Positions 46,319 through 57,575 of a stretch of DNA of 64,000 nt are shown piece after piece; position 1 is the stretch's first letter; the number at the start of each line of letters is the position of its first letter. The stretch is from NCBI GenBank assembly GCA_963556195.1, contig OY744519.1:109553032-109617031 (forward strand), written 5' to 3'. This stretch comes from Sepiola atlantica. Lineage: Eukaryota; Mollusca; Cephalopoda; Sepiida; Sepiolidae. Under the pieces are notes generated by a model that did not search any database, was not told the DNA's origin, and was given only the letters and a program-made list of their open reading frames with translations. Position numbers and translations under genes: made by a program.

Positions 46319-46940
46319 TATTCTTTCATTTCAAAACTGTATCAGCCTGATTGCATTCGCAACAGAAGCCTACAACGACAGTTCGCGCGGAAAAGCTTTT
46401 ACTTCCATCACGAAAAGAGCCATATTTGAAGGATTCTAACGTGCAAGCAGTTACTCGAACATTCTTAATCAGATATCCCTGTGAAAGCACGTATTCGCAA
46501 ACCTAACATCCTCGTTTTGAACATTCGCCATTTGTCTTTATTGCTTACCCAAATAGAATTGTTAATTATATACACTGTTGTTGTTCCTTCTCTTCAAAAG
46601 CTGTCGCTCTCATTTACAATTTCAGCACATATATTCAGGATTTATTCTACATTATCACGTGCGAGAATTCTTTCGGTGATAGTATAATCCCCTATACTTC
46701 TACTTTAGTTAGTTTTTAAAAATATTATTTTCTGTTTTTTTTTTTACGACTTTAAACAATAGAGACAATATACGGGGGGGGGGGCATCTTAAAATTCATT
46801 ATTTCCAATGATTAATTTGTGACAACTTAATCTATTTAACTTAATTTTATTACTTCGTTTATTTCGGTTACACTTGTATTTTCGATGCGACTTCTATTCT
46901 GTATCTGATTCTAATCTGAAACATGCTGCGTTAAAATGTA
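46319..46940. other. No gene recognised
   Basis: A G9-type run lies near 46775; otherwise AT-rich. Confidence 0.4.
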
Positions 46941-46942
46941 TA

Positions 46943-47310
46943 AAGAAACACAGAGAAACAAACAAGGATAGTAATTGACAATTTTACCGGTATGAAATGA
47001 AAAATAAGAAATTTAAACAGCTTTATCGTTGTCTTAACGGTTCAAAAAAGGAACGTGAAAAAGAACCCGTGAGTCGAAGATAGTCATTAGGGAAGAAACC
47101 GGTCTTCTCAAGTTATACGTTAATTAAATGTAAAGAGAATAGAAAGAGGGACAAACAAAGACAGTAATTGACTTTTTTCCCGGTATGAAATGAAAAAAAA
47201 ATGCACAGCTTTTTGAACGATTCAAAAAAGGAAAGTGAAAAAGAACCAGCGAGTCAAATATGGCCGCTATGAAAGAAACAGGTTTTCTGAAGTTAGACGT
47301 TAATTATTTT
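46943..47310. repeat. 193-bp tandem duplication, diverged
   Basis: GTAATTGAC lies at 46971 and 47164. Both copies share CCGGTATGAAATGAAAAA, GGTTCAAAAAAGGAA-like and GTGAAAAAGAACC blocks and end in an AAGTTAKACGTTAATTA word. Confidence 0.8.
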
Positions 47311-47594
47311 TTAAGGTTTAATTACGCAAACTTAATCAAACACAAATGCCCAAAATTAAGGCCTGAGTTTAAATTCTGTTCTTTCCCTTTTCTAGGAAGA
47401 AGAAAAAAAAGTCAGAAAGCTTAATTGACAATTTCTATTTATTTAATCAGCCAAATTGTGATCAATGGCAGTGAAACTCCGTGAAGACGGTGAGAAAAAT
47501 CATCAAAGTTCAACTGAAAATCATTAACTGTTGTCACGTAACGTTATGACACTTTCATTTTAAAACGATAGAGTAAAAATAAGAAAAAGAAAGC
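47311..47594. other. No gene recognised
   Basis: Nothing identified. Confidence 0.4.
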
Positions 47595-47596
47595 AT

Positions 47597-48250
47597 CATC
47601 TATATAATAAAAGTGAACGTGTGTCCAACCCGCTTCAATAACCACTATGAAAATTTATGTTATTATTGTAGATTAACACCCTTTAGCAAAATCAGGCCAC
47701 CCCCCTCAATAAAAATCAGATTCTACTTTTTTAGGCGATTACATGTGAGCACCCGATAATATTTGGCGGAAAGAAGAAAGAACCCCAACTATTTTAGAAT
47801 TTAGAATAGGGAATCAGTTTCGTATATGAATTTAAATTAATATGATCCCCCATTTCCTGGCCATTTTAGCGTTTTATGACAATTAACCATTTTATTTTGT
47901 TATGGGAGATAAATTTTGTGCGTTCTTTTTTTGGGGGGTGGGGGGCAAGGTTTGCTTTTTATGCGATTATGTGTTGCTTTACAACCTTGTCAATCGGACT
48001 TAAGGTTAATAGTAAAATATTTAGTTAAGAGCCCTAAAAAGTTAGAATTGTCCAGAAATGGAAGATTATTTTATGTTAAATAATATAAGAAACTGATCCG
48101 CCACTCTAAATTCTAAAAACAATTTTTTTTCTTCTATTCTCCAACTTTTGCATGGTGTTCACACGTAACCGCCTAAAAAGTAGAATTTCAATTTTTGGTG
48201 GTGATGGTTGGGGATAACTGAGGGTCTTAATCTACAAATTTACCAAATTT
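47597..48250. mobile_element. Imperfect foldback with element end
   Basis: CTATATAATAAAAGTGAACG at the left is the inverted end of the 32683-33097 element. Segments 47660-47880 and 48000-48245 are imperfect reverse complements (TTCTACTTTTTTAGGCGATT against AACCGCCTAAAAAGTAGAA), with about 120 bp between. A third related piece is at 14105-14245. Confidence 0.6.
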
Positions 48251-48780
48251 ACTTTTATGAGCAAAGAAATCTTAATCTAAATAATAGCTGATAATAATAA
48301 AGTAAGCAAAGAATAATCACGTATGTAAATTTAATTTTTATGGGCAAAAAAAGGTGAGGCTTGAACTTTATAATTGATAATAAAAAAGCAATCGAAAAAA
48401 ATTCTTTCACTTTTAATAGACGCAAACATTCTTTTGTTCAAGTAAAACTTATCTCGGATATTTTTTTTGTAAAACTTTACTCGTGTATGTGTCCTTTAAG
48501 TAAAACTTAGCTAGCATGTTTGTTGTCTTGGGGGAGGGCAGCGGGGTGGGGTGGGGGGGTGTAAATTTTACCTCGATTTGTCGTTTCATTTTTTACAGTA
48601 AGATTTACCTCGCGGATGACAACTGTAGAAAATCAATTGTTATCGCGAAAAATAAATTACTATTCCCCACTAGTTCAGAATACTATTACTTTTATATGGA
48701 AGACTTGTCCTATCAACTACCCCCCTTTTTCTATTGTTAGATAATAAAGGGGACTAAGACACACAACACGTTTATGATAC
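48251..48780. other. No gene recognised
   Basis: G-rich run near 48530-48560; otherwise nothing. Confidence 0.4.
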
Positions 48781-48781
48781 T

Positions 48782-49190
48782 AACACTTATGTCTAGAATC
48801 CATATTCTAATTTTTATTAAAATCGATCACATGATTTGGATTTTAGAAAATAACTAAAAATGTAAGTCTTAAGCTTACATGGTCTTAATAAGAAATTGAA
48901 ATTCAGGGAATCTTGCTTCATTGGTGTCTAATGACTATGATTCAAATTCAATGCAAAGCTGAACTATTTTATTTTTCTAATGGGAGGTTGTGCCCATATT
49001 ATGCCCCGTAAATTTCACCCAAATAGGAGGTATCTGACTTTTCATGAAGTGTTTCCACTTTCTTTTCATCTCCTTTGCATAAAACTAAATTAAACTAAAT
49101 ATGACCCACATTTTGACCCCCATACGCCGAGCAGTTGTGTTCCTAAATTCATAATGCTCGGTTAAATAGTTTAGGAGTAAATCTTGTAGA
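48782..49190 (+). mobile_element. Dispersed repeat G, copy 2
   Basis: Shares AAACTAAATTAAACTAAATA, TGCTCGGTTAAATAGTTTAGG-like and GGGAGGTTGTGCCCATATTA with 63168-63622, and is inverted relative to 35090-35425. Confidence 0.65.
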
Positions 49191-49238
49191 TACATACATA
49201 CATGCATACATGCATGCATGTATGTACATGCATGCATA

Positions 49239-49239
<1 letters not shown>

Positions 49240-49334
<95 letters not shown>
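49240..49334 (-). repeat. (ATC)n, tail of a minus-strand LINE
   Basis: About 31 triplets. On the minus strand it is (GAT)n directly downstream of a LINE C-terminal remnant, the same arrangement as at 21637. The poly-residue frames are artefacts. Confidence 0.95.
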
Positions 49335-49560
49335 TTTTTATTATTCCTGGAGGAGGAACCCTTCCCTGGTTTATTTCCACCTTGTTTTATCCCTAGCTCG
49401 GTGTGGCCGAGTAGGACCTAGTTGGCTTTCGAATTCGTATCTCCACTGTGTGTTTGGCCTTCCTCTATGATTTGTCCATTGCCTCAGCGTCCATTCTGTC
49501 GCTCTACATGCCCACCTGTTGTCTGTATATATCTCGAAAGATAACTTTCCCATCTATGTT
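49335..49560 (-). pseudogene. LINE ORF2 C-terminal remnant
   Basis: A minus frame reads RWACRATEW, then a Gly-Arg-Pro step and TQWRYEFE, ARDKTRWK, stop, REGFLLQE. This RW...TEW...GRP...RW..E pattern with a final FLLQ is familiar from the extreme C terminus of RTE-like LINE proteins. It lies directly before the tail at 49334. Only about 70 codons remain, and one in-frame stop interrupts the end. Confidence 0.65.
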
Positions 49561-50283
49561 TTGCCGTTCGTATACCTCACATTATATAAATAGATTCTTA
49601 CACGCAAATGAATAGCCATTTATATATAGATATATTGAAACAGTGACGTAATGCCTATTATTATATATTATCTACAATATTTTACTTAATGGGGAGCTGG
49701 TAAATCAGTTTTTTTCCTTTTATATGTCTACTCTGTTACATAGGAAATCCGTTATACCCGAGGAGTCCTAAAAGTACTGGCACTACTTCTGACATTTTAC
49801 TGATCTCATTCGTGATGGGTGCTCTCAGCCATGCACGAAGCATCTTGAAACTTGTTAGTCTATTAATAACGCGAGTATCTGGAACATGTAACCTGAATAG
49901 ATCGACTGAATGCCCAGAGATCAATATTTACAAGCATCACTGAAGCACTCCTTCTCCTCCTCTTCCCCCATCTTCCTACTCTTTCTCCTACTTTTTCTCC
50001 TTCCTCTAATCCATCGGTTTCACCTCTTCGTTTCTTCTTATTTCTTTGCGGAACATCTGTCTTCCTTTTCGGACAGGTTCAATGTTTCAAAATGCACAGA
50101 TCCGTTTGACATTTATAACTTGTTTATTTTTGCCGTTAGTCATGTCTTCTCTTATTGTGTATGTTATTATAATGGCAAGATCCCTTTAATGCAGTGGTTG
50201 GTTCTAAAAACTCTTTCGAGTCGACTCTGCTATCCTCAATCACCACCCCCGGATCTACGATTTGACGTCACTTCTAAGTTAAA
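49561..50283. other. No gene recognised
   Basis: C/T-rich part near 49940-50060; the long open frame across it has no domain. Confidence 0.35.
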
Positions 50284-50305
50284 TAATAATAATAATGATG
50301 ATAAC

Positions 50306-50355
<50 letters not shown>

Positions 50356-50393
50356 TGATGATGATGATCACAACAACAACAACAATAACGTTT

Positions 50394-50466
<73 letters not shown>
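50284..50466. repeat. (AAT)n-(GAT)n-(CAA)n-(CA)n compound microsatellite
   Basis: Successive triplet blocks, then about 36 CA dinucleotides from 50395. Confidence 0.96.
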
Positions 50467-50469
<3 letters not shown>

Positions 50470-50884
50470 GAACGAACAACACACTTCCTACTTGACTAAG
50501 CCGGCAATATCTACCTCTGAATCCTGCTGCATAACTCTTTTAAAGCCTGCTTTAATAAATAAATATCATGTGTTATTTGTTTTTGCGTTTATTGCATGAT
50601 TTTTTCTGTGTAAACAATAGTTTTATGTATATAACAAAGTAAATGAAAAAAGATAACTAGCTAAAATTTATTCACTATTTTCTGGTACATTTAGAGTTAA
50701 TCTTCAAGGGAGATAATCCAAATTTAGTTATCAAACAGTGTGATCAGTTACACACACATGCGTGTACACACTATACGGACTACTCTCTTGATGTTTATCT
50801 TCTTCAAATTCTCTCAAGGGAAATATACTAGTGTATATATACTACACCTAAGAAAAAAGATGCACGAACCATTCTTAGAAAAAG
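50467..50884. other. No gene recognised
   Basis: Nothing identified. Confidence 0.4.
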
Positions 50885-51232
50885 TAGTACTTTTAGGAAT
50901 AGGTATCCAAGAAAATGTCAGTATTTACATCAATTCCGAGTTTCACCGAACACTTCCAAAACTGGCGAACGTTAACGAACTTCACCGAACAATCTACACA
51001 ATACGAACCGAACTGTTATTTTAATTTGTTATTTGTACTCTAACCGTAACCTAACCCTAAACTAACCCTAAACTAAGTTTTAGTTTTAGTTTGCAAAGTC
51101 GGTTTAGCTCGGTTCGTATTGTGTAGAAGCATCAGAACTTAATCTGGTTGTCTCAGTTCATACTCGGAACTGCTTACGTCATGACTACATCACGACTACA
51201 CATTTCTGGATACCTATTTCTAAAAAGCACCG
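50885..51232. mobile_element. Foldback/MITE-like element with telomere-like centre
   Basis: TTAGGAATAGGTATCC (about 50893) pairs with GGATACCTATTTCTAA (about 51208), and TCTACACAATACGAACCGA (50991 on) with the block ending TATTGTGTAGA (51125). The middle holds CTAACCCTAAACTAACCCTA, resembling (TTAGGG)n but with extra A. Arms are imperfect in between. No coding region is present. Confidence 0.65.
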
Positions 51233-51567
51233 AAAACGTTTCTTCCGGCTGCAACCTGTAAAGCTCATTTGTCAAACGCTGCTCGAGAAAGCTGGAAGCT
51301 AAAAATATTGTTTTGCGTTCGTTAAGTTCACGCCTAAAAAAACTGAGGTTGTCATAAAAGCGGGGGGGGGGGGTAGCCGTGTACTTATGACCTTTGCTGA
51401 TTCCATAATTAGTTCCTCTAATATATCGATCATTAGTTAAAATAAATTGATTTTATTAAATAGCCAGCATGTTTGCATATAAAATAAAATGGATTTTTTT
51501 ATGTCAGATTTGTGCTTAGTTCATTTCCTATGGATTAAGAATAATGGAAGACATTTTTCTAAGAGTA
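51233..51567. other. No gene recognised
   Basis: A G11-type run at about 51362; otherwise nothing. Confidence 0.4.
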
Positions 51568-51592
51568 ATATATATATACATATATATATATG
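51568..51592. repeat. (AT)n microsatellite, short
   Basis: TA repeats with one ACAT. It is the tail of the minus-strand SINE that follows. Confidence 0.85.
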
Positions 51593-51832
51593 TTTGTTTT
51601 TATTTACATACGTATACGTTTCATCCTTTCGGAAATCGTCATTGTAAAGATAATTATTCATACCAGTCGCAGGATTCGAAACCCCGAAACACGAGTCATC
51701 TTTGTAACGCGAATTCCGACGCTTTAGCCCACACGACCACTATAAACAACCTGATAAATTAGCGAGAAATTAAACATATTAGAGGCAGCTGTCGTCAAGA
51801 GTGTTCAACTACTGAAAGAACATGCATTATAA
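51593..51832 (-). mobile_element. tRNA-derived SINE with hammerhead, family 2, second copy
   Basis: Colinear with 26880-27123. The minus-strand A box GTGTGGGCTAAAGCGTC and B box GGTTTCGAATCCTGCGA are followed by the ribozyme and (TA)n. Substitutions are scattered, so the two copies inserted long ago and independently. Confidence 0.75.
51603..51648 (-). ncRNA. Hammerhead motif with compensatory stem I change
   Basis: Stem I TTTACA (51648-51643) and TGTAAA (51608-51603) pair fully. Against the 26.9 kb copy one C-G pair has become U-A on both strands. The core reads ATGACGA, so C3 is lost and cleavage is not expected. Stem II keeps pairing through a wobble, and GAAA and CGTATACG are unchanged. 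Confidence 0.65.
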
Positions 51833-51863
51833 AGCTACGATGACGGCTGTGTTAATACTACTC

Positions 51864-51870
<7 letters not shown>

Positions 51871-51939
<69 letters not shown>
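51871..51939. repeat. (AT)n microsatellite
   Basis: Uninterrupted TA run. Confidence 0.95.
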
Positions 51940-51941
<2 letters not shown>

Positions 51942-52940
51942 CTAGAAGAATATCACTCTCAGGATGTTAATAAGCAATATGTATAGCATTAGTTTTTAAT
52001 TTTTTTATTATGTTATTTTTTGAGGTAGTGTGTGGTTTCAGGGACACACAATCTAAATGGTAAAGTTTACAAGAATAATAATAATGTGCCTACGTTACTC
52101 ACCGCGTTGCCTGGAATACGTTACCATAATTAATAATGATGAGTTTATTAGTTTAGGAGTTTACACCGCACATGCATATAATTGACTTTCACGTGCGCGC
52201 ACCGTCCCGGTCTAAATTTTATAACATAATATAACTAAAAATTTGATGTGAGTAATTCTTTTTTCTATTAAATTATTAAATGTATCGCGTTTATTTAAAA
52301 AAAAATATTGGGGGGAGGGCATATTTGGGGGTAAAATCTACTAAATTTTAAAGTTAATTAAAAAAAAAGTATGCCCACGTTACTCACTGTGTTTCCGAGA
52401 ATCTATATCCAATAATTAATAATTATCATTTATTAGTTTAGGAATGAATCAAGTACATAGAAATATATAAACATATACACATACCTAACAAAACTGAACA
52501 CATACAAGACAATCATTTTATTTCGGCCACAAACTTCCAATCATGAAAGAAGCCAGTTAAGGTAGAAATAAAATTATTGTTTCGTATGTGTTCAGTTTTG
52601 TTATCCTTTATTCTATTTTATTTTATTATGTTTTAAATACAGTGAGCTAAAAAGTCAGAGTTTTCTATTCAGATTGAACATGTGACATCAACTCAATGTT
52701 ATATATATATATATATATCATCTTTGTTTTTGTTTGGTAGAAATAAATCCAACAGAATGTTTGCTCAATTATTTAATAATACGATCATATTTATTTATTT
52801 ATTAATAATCTTACAGAAGATCAGGTCAGATCCACATGGTATCGTAAGTTCCTAGAACGATTCCGGAACAAAAACTAATGTTTCACTAGGTTTGTTTATT
52901 TTTATAAACAAGTCGCTCAGGCTATCTTCAGACATGTTTG

Positions 52941-52945
<5 letters not shown>
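51940..52945. other. No gene; repeat G end fragment
   Basis: 52430-52500 carries TTAGTTTAGGAATGAATCAA and ATATAAACATATACACATAC, the terminus of repeat G. A short (AT)n lies at 52700-52718. On the minus strand 52870-52935 has CTGAAGA and GAAAC but no matching stem I. Confidence 0.45.

Positions 52946-52989
<44 letters not shown>
52946..52989. repeat. (AT)n microsatellite
   Basis: Uninterrupted TA run. Confidence 0.95.
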
Positions 52990-52991
<2 letters not shown>

Positions 52992-53169
52992 CCAAATTCT
53001 ACTTCGGAAGACATCATGATATGAAAATATAATTTTTTAAAGCCAAATTGATGCCAAGATTTCTTTCTTTTTTCATACAATAAATCAGATATTTCGATCA
53101 ACAAAGATCCTTTTTTAACGAAAATCAGACATTCATTTTTTTCTTCTTTTCCTCATTGTCGATTCACGA

Positions 53170-53463
53170 TAGCGAAAGCCGAGGTGGCTCTACCTCTCTT
53201 ACTGTTATATGGAGACTATTTAATGTCAAGATTTGAGTAGTAGTAGCAGTAGTAGTAGTAGAAGTAGTAGTGGTGGTGGTAGTAGTAATAGTAGTCGTAG
53301 TAGTAGTAGTAGTATAGAAGGCGCCTGGTTGCGCATGCAAGTATTAAATCAAAATTCTATTTCGGAAGATATCAAAAAGTGAAAATATAATTTTTTTAGC
53401 TAAATCTATGCTTCCGAAGTAGAAATGTGATTAAATACTTGCACGCACCACCAGACGCCTTCT

Positions 53464-53516
<53 letters not shown>

Positions 53517-53580
53517 GCTACTGCTACTGCTACTACTGCAACTACTACTACTAATACTACTACTATTTCTACTGGTACGG

Positions 53581-53615
<35 letters not shown>

Positions 53616-53690
53616 GCTACTCAAATCTTGACATTAAACAGTCTCCATATAACAGCGTAAGAGGTCACGCTACCTCGGCTTTCGCATCCA
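53170..53690. repeat. Large palindrome containing (TAG)n/(CTA)n arms
   Basis: The left arm (53170-53370) and right arm (53409-53690) are reverse complements apart from indels in the triplet tracts. The loop is about 38 bp. Pairing blocks are GCCGAGGT/ACCTCGGC, TATATGGAGACT/AGTCTCCATATA, GTCAAGATTTGAGTAG/CTACTCAAATCTTGAC, and GCAAGTATTAAATC/GATTAAATACTTGC. The triplet tracts are (TAG/GTA)n on the left and (CTA)n on the right. Poly-Ser and poly-Thr frames are artefacts. Confidence 0.88.
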
Positions 53691-54140
53691 CGAACGAACC
53701 CTCTATTGGACTTTTTACCCTCTGGATTGTATCTATTTTAGCCGCACCTGAAGACGGTGGTTTCTGGAGTTTAACTTTGAAACCTCTCAATTTATTTCTC
53801 GTGCCTTCTAACGGCCTACCTACAAACCACTTTCTCCGCTGGATGTTTTGACACCGGATCTTTTTACAATCGGACACTTGCTTGCATTTGGGCAGCTTTT
53901 TGCCTTGTGTTTTTTTCCCCCACAATCTTTGTTTTACTTTTTCAGATTTTAAATCTTGGCTTTTCGCCAACTTATCTATCCCAGCAATTTCCTCTGATGA
54001 TAAGACTTTGATCTTTGAAAAGCCTGGCTTAAGGAAAAAGTTAATTAAATAAATTGCTTTTTTGCGGAATATACCTTGCATTGAGCAACTGAATTGACAA
54101 AAGATCTGCCTCCGTCGCTTTTCTAATTCCTTTTCATCCT
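53691..54140. other. Unassigned; Lys-rich open frame on minus strand
   Basis: The minus strand is open for 138 codons from 54081 to 53665, starting ATG and rich in Lys (about one residue in six). I recognise no domain. Its last 8 codons or so fall in the palindrome arm, which argues against a conserved gene. A decayed exon or chance frame is equally possible. Confidence 0.3.

Positions 54141-54231
<91 letters not shown>
54141..54231. repeat. (TC)n followed by (TA)n
   Basis: TC repeats with few T interruptions to 54203, then TA to the ACTAG element. Confidence 0.95.
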
Positions 54232-54233
<2 letters not shown>

Positions 54234-54565
54234 TAGCAGGAAGATTAGACGTTGCTCGGGATTGAATGAGGATCACTACTATGTAATTTTCACTATGCTC
54301 ATAACACCATATTACTTTTACTTTTTTATGTTTTTACTACCACCTTCTCCCGCTTCGTTCCCTAATATAGTTAGAAGAAGCTGAAATGATGGACAATAGT
54401 CCGAATCAGTGTCTTATGCATATGGTTTAAATTTATTAAAATCGTATTTGAATTTTTAATGGAGTTCTGTCCCCATGGGTCACTTAGAGGTGGGGACATA
54501 TAGAAGGTGACATAGAGATTCGGGACCACTTACGTTTGATACTTTTATTAATTTCGGTACTTATA
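54232..54565 (+). mobile_element. ACTAG element, left part
   Basis: Starts ACTAGCAGGAAGATTAGACG, TTGCTCGGG. It contains a diverged internal subunit with GATTCGGGACCACTT, repeated at 55393-55410, and TTAAATTTATTAAAATCGTA. It is interrupted by the MITE at 54566. Confidence 0.5.
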
Positions 54566-55296
54566 TAGAGAACCACCCGCGTTTCCGTGACTTCGCGTCA
54601 TCAACGTTCGGGCAGGTTACGGAAGCGTCCAAGAGTTGTCAAGGCGAAGACGGCTAGACGATAAATTCAGAAAAATTTGCAAATAACAAAAGTTAGACGA
54701 AGAAAATAAAAGTAAAATAAATATATAAAAGTAGAGAACGAACAAACCATAGCTAAACAACTTAATTTGATGTTTATTTATTTTTGTCAAAGGAACCATT
54801 GTTAAGCTAATGTTATTAAATAAAATGTTTTTTTTTGTGCAACGAAAAGTTTCAAACAATGATTATTATTTTTTTATATAAGAAACAACAGAACAACCGT
54901 TTTTAAGCAAATTTCTTTGTTTTTTTGTTGTATTTTTTTGCACTGTTTTTTTTCTTTTTTTCCATTTTCTGGGTTAGCGTTAGGGTTTACGGTTAGAACA
55001 AACAACTGCTTTTAAGCAAATTTGTTTTTGTTTTCTTTTAATTTTTTTATGTTTTTATTTTAAAATTTTCTGGGTTAGGATTAGGGTTTAAGGTTAGAGT
55101 TTCATTCGAAAGTTTCCAATAGTAATCCTATACAGAATATACCACTAGGCAACCGGTCCAGAAATTTATTATTTCCATAAGTTATCGGCTGCCTGCTGCA
55201 ACTTGATTGGCTAATTGTTTCGGTAACTCTCGGGCGCTTCTGTAACCTGCCCGAACGTTGACGACGCGAAGTCACGGAAACGCGAGTCGTTCTCTA
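54566..55296. mobile_element. 731-bp MITE with long terminal inverted repeats
   Basis: The terminal inverted repeats are about 62 bp long with four mismatches. They start TAGAGAAC and share CGCGTTTCCGTGACTTCGCG and AACGTTCGGGCAGGTTAC. TA flanks both ends, consistent with a TA target-site duplication as in Tc1/mariner elements, though a TATA reading also fits. There is no transposase frame. The interior has a diverged tandem duplication (54895-55010 and 55011-55105), each copy ending in GGGTTAG-AGGGTTTA-like words. It sits inside the older ACTAG element, which resumes at 55297. Confidence 0.85.
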
Positions 55297-55670
55297 TAAT
55301 AGTACCTAAATTTCAGCAAAATACGATAAATTTGAAGTTTGAAAGGAGATTCGTCCCTCGTAGCTACCTTATGTTCGGAGGGCACTTAGTGATTCGGGAC
55401 CACTTCCATTGTCTTCCCCAGCAAATGTTATACATATGATTTAAATTTCATAAAAATAGGATATATTTAGAGTTTTAAGGTGGTTATGTCCTCATAGTAC
55501 ACTTAGGGGGGTGCAGTTAGAGATTCGTGAACACTTCAGTTGTTTTACCCGGTAAATGTTACATAACAATACACTTTTAGATTTTATGTAGATTCTCTAG
55601 CCTTTCTTTCTATAGGGAACACGCAAACACTACACACACAGACACTGAGTTTTATATATACAGAAGATAT
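55297..55670 (+). mobile_element. ACTAG element, right part
   Basis: Two further diverged subunits (CAAAATACGATAAATTTGAA, TAAAAATAGGATATATTTAG) and the end ACACACAGACACTGAGTTTT followed by TATATATACAGA. Repeated subunits before a TA-rich end resemble a LINE 3' region, but no coding part is present. Confidence 0.5.
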
Positions 55671-57239
55671 ATTCTAAGTCATCAAATAATATCTAACAAC
55701 TTTCGTAAGCGTCAAAGACCATTACTTCTCACGTGTCTTTCAATTGGCTTTGTGTTTATTGCCAATAACTGAGAATGCTTTAAGAATATATTTGTATCTT
55801 ACTAATGAATAAGTATAACCTAAACATGGGTAAGAATCGTAACCCGTGTTCATTCGCTTTTTCAATCCATTATCGTGAACAAGAGAACTACAGGTTTCTC
55901 AAGTGCCATGTTGCGAAACCTTTAAGTAGATGCTGGTTTGCGGTTGTTAACGTATCTCTCACCCTGGACGGTCTTATTAGCATAGAAATCAGTTTGCGAT
56001 AAAATATTAACGAGCGCATAGACACAAACAAATGAATAATGATGTCATCTTTAACAGGCGTAGTTTAAGTGGTCTGGAATGTGTTTACCTGTGCGGTGAG
56101 ATAAATAGACACCAGGTGTATGAATGTGTTCTTTTCAATAATGTGCACCGAATTGTGACACTTGGAGTGGAGGGAAGAGACGTGCATGGGTGGAAATAAT
56201 GAATCTATAAGAGCAACGTAGGCGACGACAAGAAAATGCCCACAAATGGAAGGTAATGAAGTGCACCAGGCACATCACATCGGCGATGCGCAACGTTAGA
56301 TAGAACGAGCTCTCCCGTCTGGAAGTTAAAAAAAACTCATTCCATGCAGGTGTAAAAGTTAGAACAAGATATTATGCTCTTTCTGACACATTCTTCAAGG
56401 CCGTCGGACATAGACCGACCGGATTTACATATTTGCATGCCCTTTACAACCATGACGCTGCGTCAGTCAGGCACCTTTTCTGGTAGCAGTCGCATGGACT
56501 TCCAGAACACCTCAACAAAATGTGAGTTACATTTACTGATATTTCTCATGCACATACCTCTATCTACGCTCCCGGCAACATGTGTTCTCTATTGATTGTA
56601 TTTGGAACAGCGATATATTCTTTCTGTAGTAATAATGTCCGTAGTTCTTTCCTTCGTCTATTATAATATGTAACGCATTATTTTTCCCGTAACTACTTTT
56701 ACGTTTGTTTGTGACGAATTGTTTATCTCATATATAAAGTAAACTGAGATTTCCCTCTATTTCCATTCCTGGAATCGGCTAATAAATAAAAATTACATAA
56801 AAATATTCTCTGTCAACACTCCGTATCGACGTCTATTCGTTCGTATTGTTAAAACAATTTCTTTCATTTCCTATCGTTTATAACATTTAGATATTTATTC
56901 CACATACCAGATTTTGTTTTCAACTTTCAACGTTCATCTTCGAGTTCATCTACTTTTTCTCCTGTGCAAGAACTGAACTTTCTTTCAGGAATAAATATCC
57001 GACAATACATCAATTATTCAAAGATTCATTTTGTTCTTTTAATTGTTCTGTAATGTATCACGACACAAATGTATCACTGATATTACTAAGATTTAAATTT
57101 TTATCGAATATTCTAAGTCTATTCAAGTTGAATCATGATTCTCGTGACACAATCGGTGACAAATTCGCTTTTGGAATGATTTCAATCTTTATGAATTACC
57201 GTTATTTGAGCAATATGCCAAACTGTAACACAAATGAAT
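55671..57239. other. No gene recognised
   Basis: About 1.6 kb of unique-looking DNA. Open frames at 55805-56002 and 56374-56595 have no motif I can name. Confidence 0.35.
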
Positions 57240-57575
57240 GCAGTATTATTATTTGAATTATTCGGACTACTATTCTCATCTTCAAGATTATCCTCATAAC
57301 GTTTCGACCGATGTAACCTCCGAATTTCTTTAGGTGTGTCTTGTCGAATTCGGAAATCACTACGGAAATGTGAACGGAATCCTTTATTTAATCCACAGGG
57401 GTAGATTTTTCTCGTTCCATCAGCCATGACCGGGTAGAAGTCTTAAGTAATTCATATTTTAGTCTTAATATCGCCTGTACTGAGGATTGACCCTGCAATC
57501 TCTAGAAGACTGTCACTTAGAACTGATTATTACTTAACATTTTATCTGTTGTGCCACGTGGAGGTTGTGAGAATA
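57240..57575 (-). mobile_element. tRNA-derived SINE, family 1
   Basis: Reverse complement of the 24100-24412 family. The minus strand begins CGTGGCACAACAGATAAAAT and has TTAAGTAATAATCAGTTCTA, CAGTACAGGCGATATTAAG, AATAAAGGATTCCG, GGAGGTTACATCGGTCGAAA. It ends in an AATAATTCAAATAATA-type tail. Confidence 0.78.

Noticed and set aside
49910..50599. Open frame of 229 codons on the plus strand
   Set aside because: Half of it is microsatellite (Asn, Asp and Thr-His runs) and the rest shows no domain.
51040..51075. Interstitial telomere
   Set aside because: Only a few TTAGGG-like words with extra bases, inside a foldback repeat.
52870..52940. Hammerhead from CTGAAGA...GAAAC on the minus strand
   Set aside because: No downstream strand complements the sequence before the core, so stem I fails.
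53665..54081. Lys-rich open frame of 138 codons on the minus strand
   Set aside because: Not recognised, and its end runs into a palindrome arm. A protein search with a hit in other molluscs would revive it.
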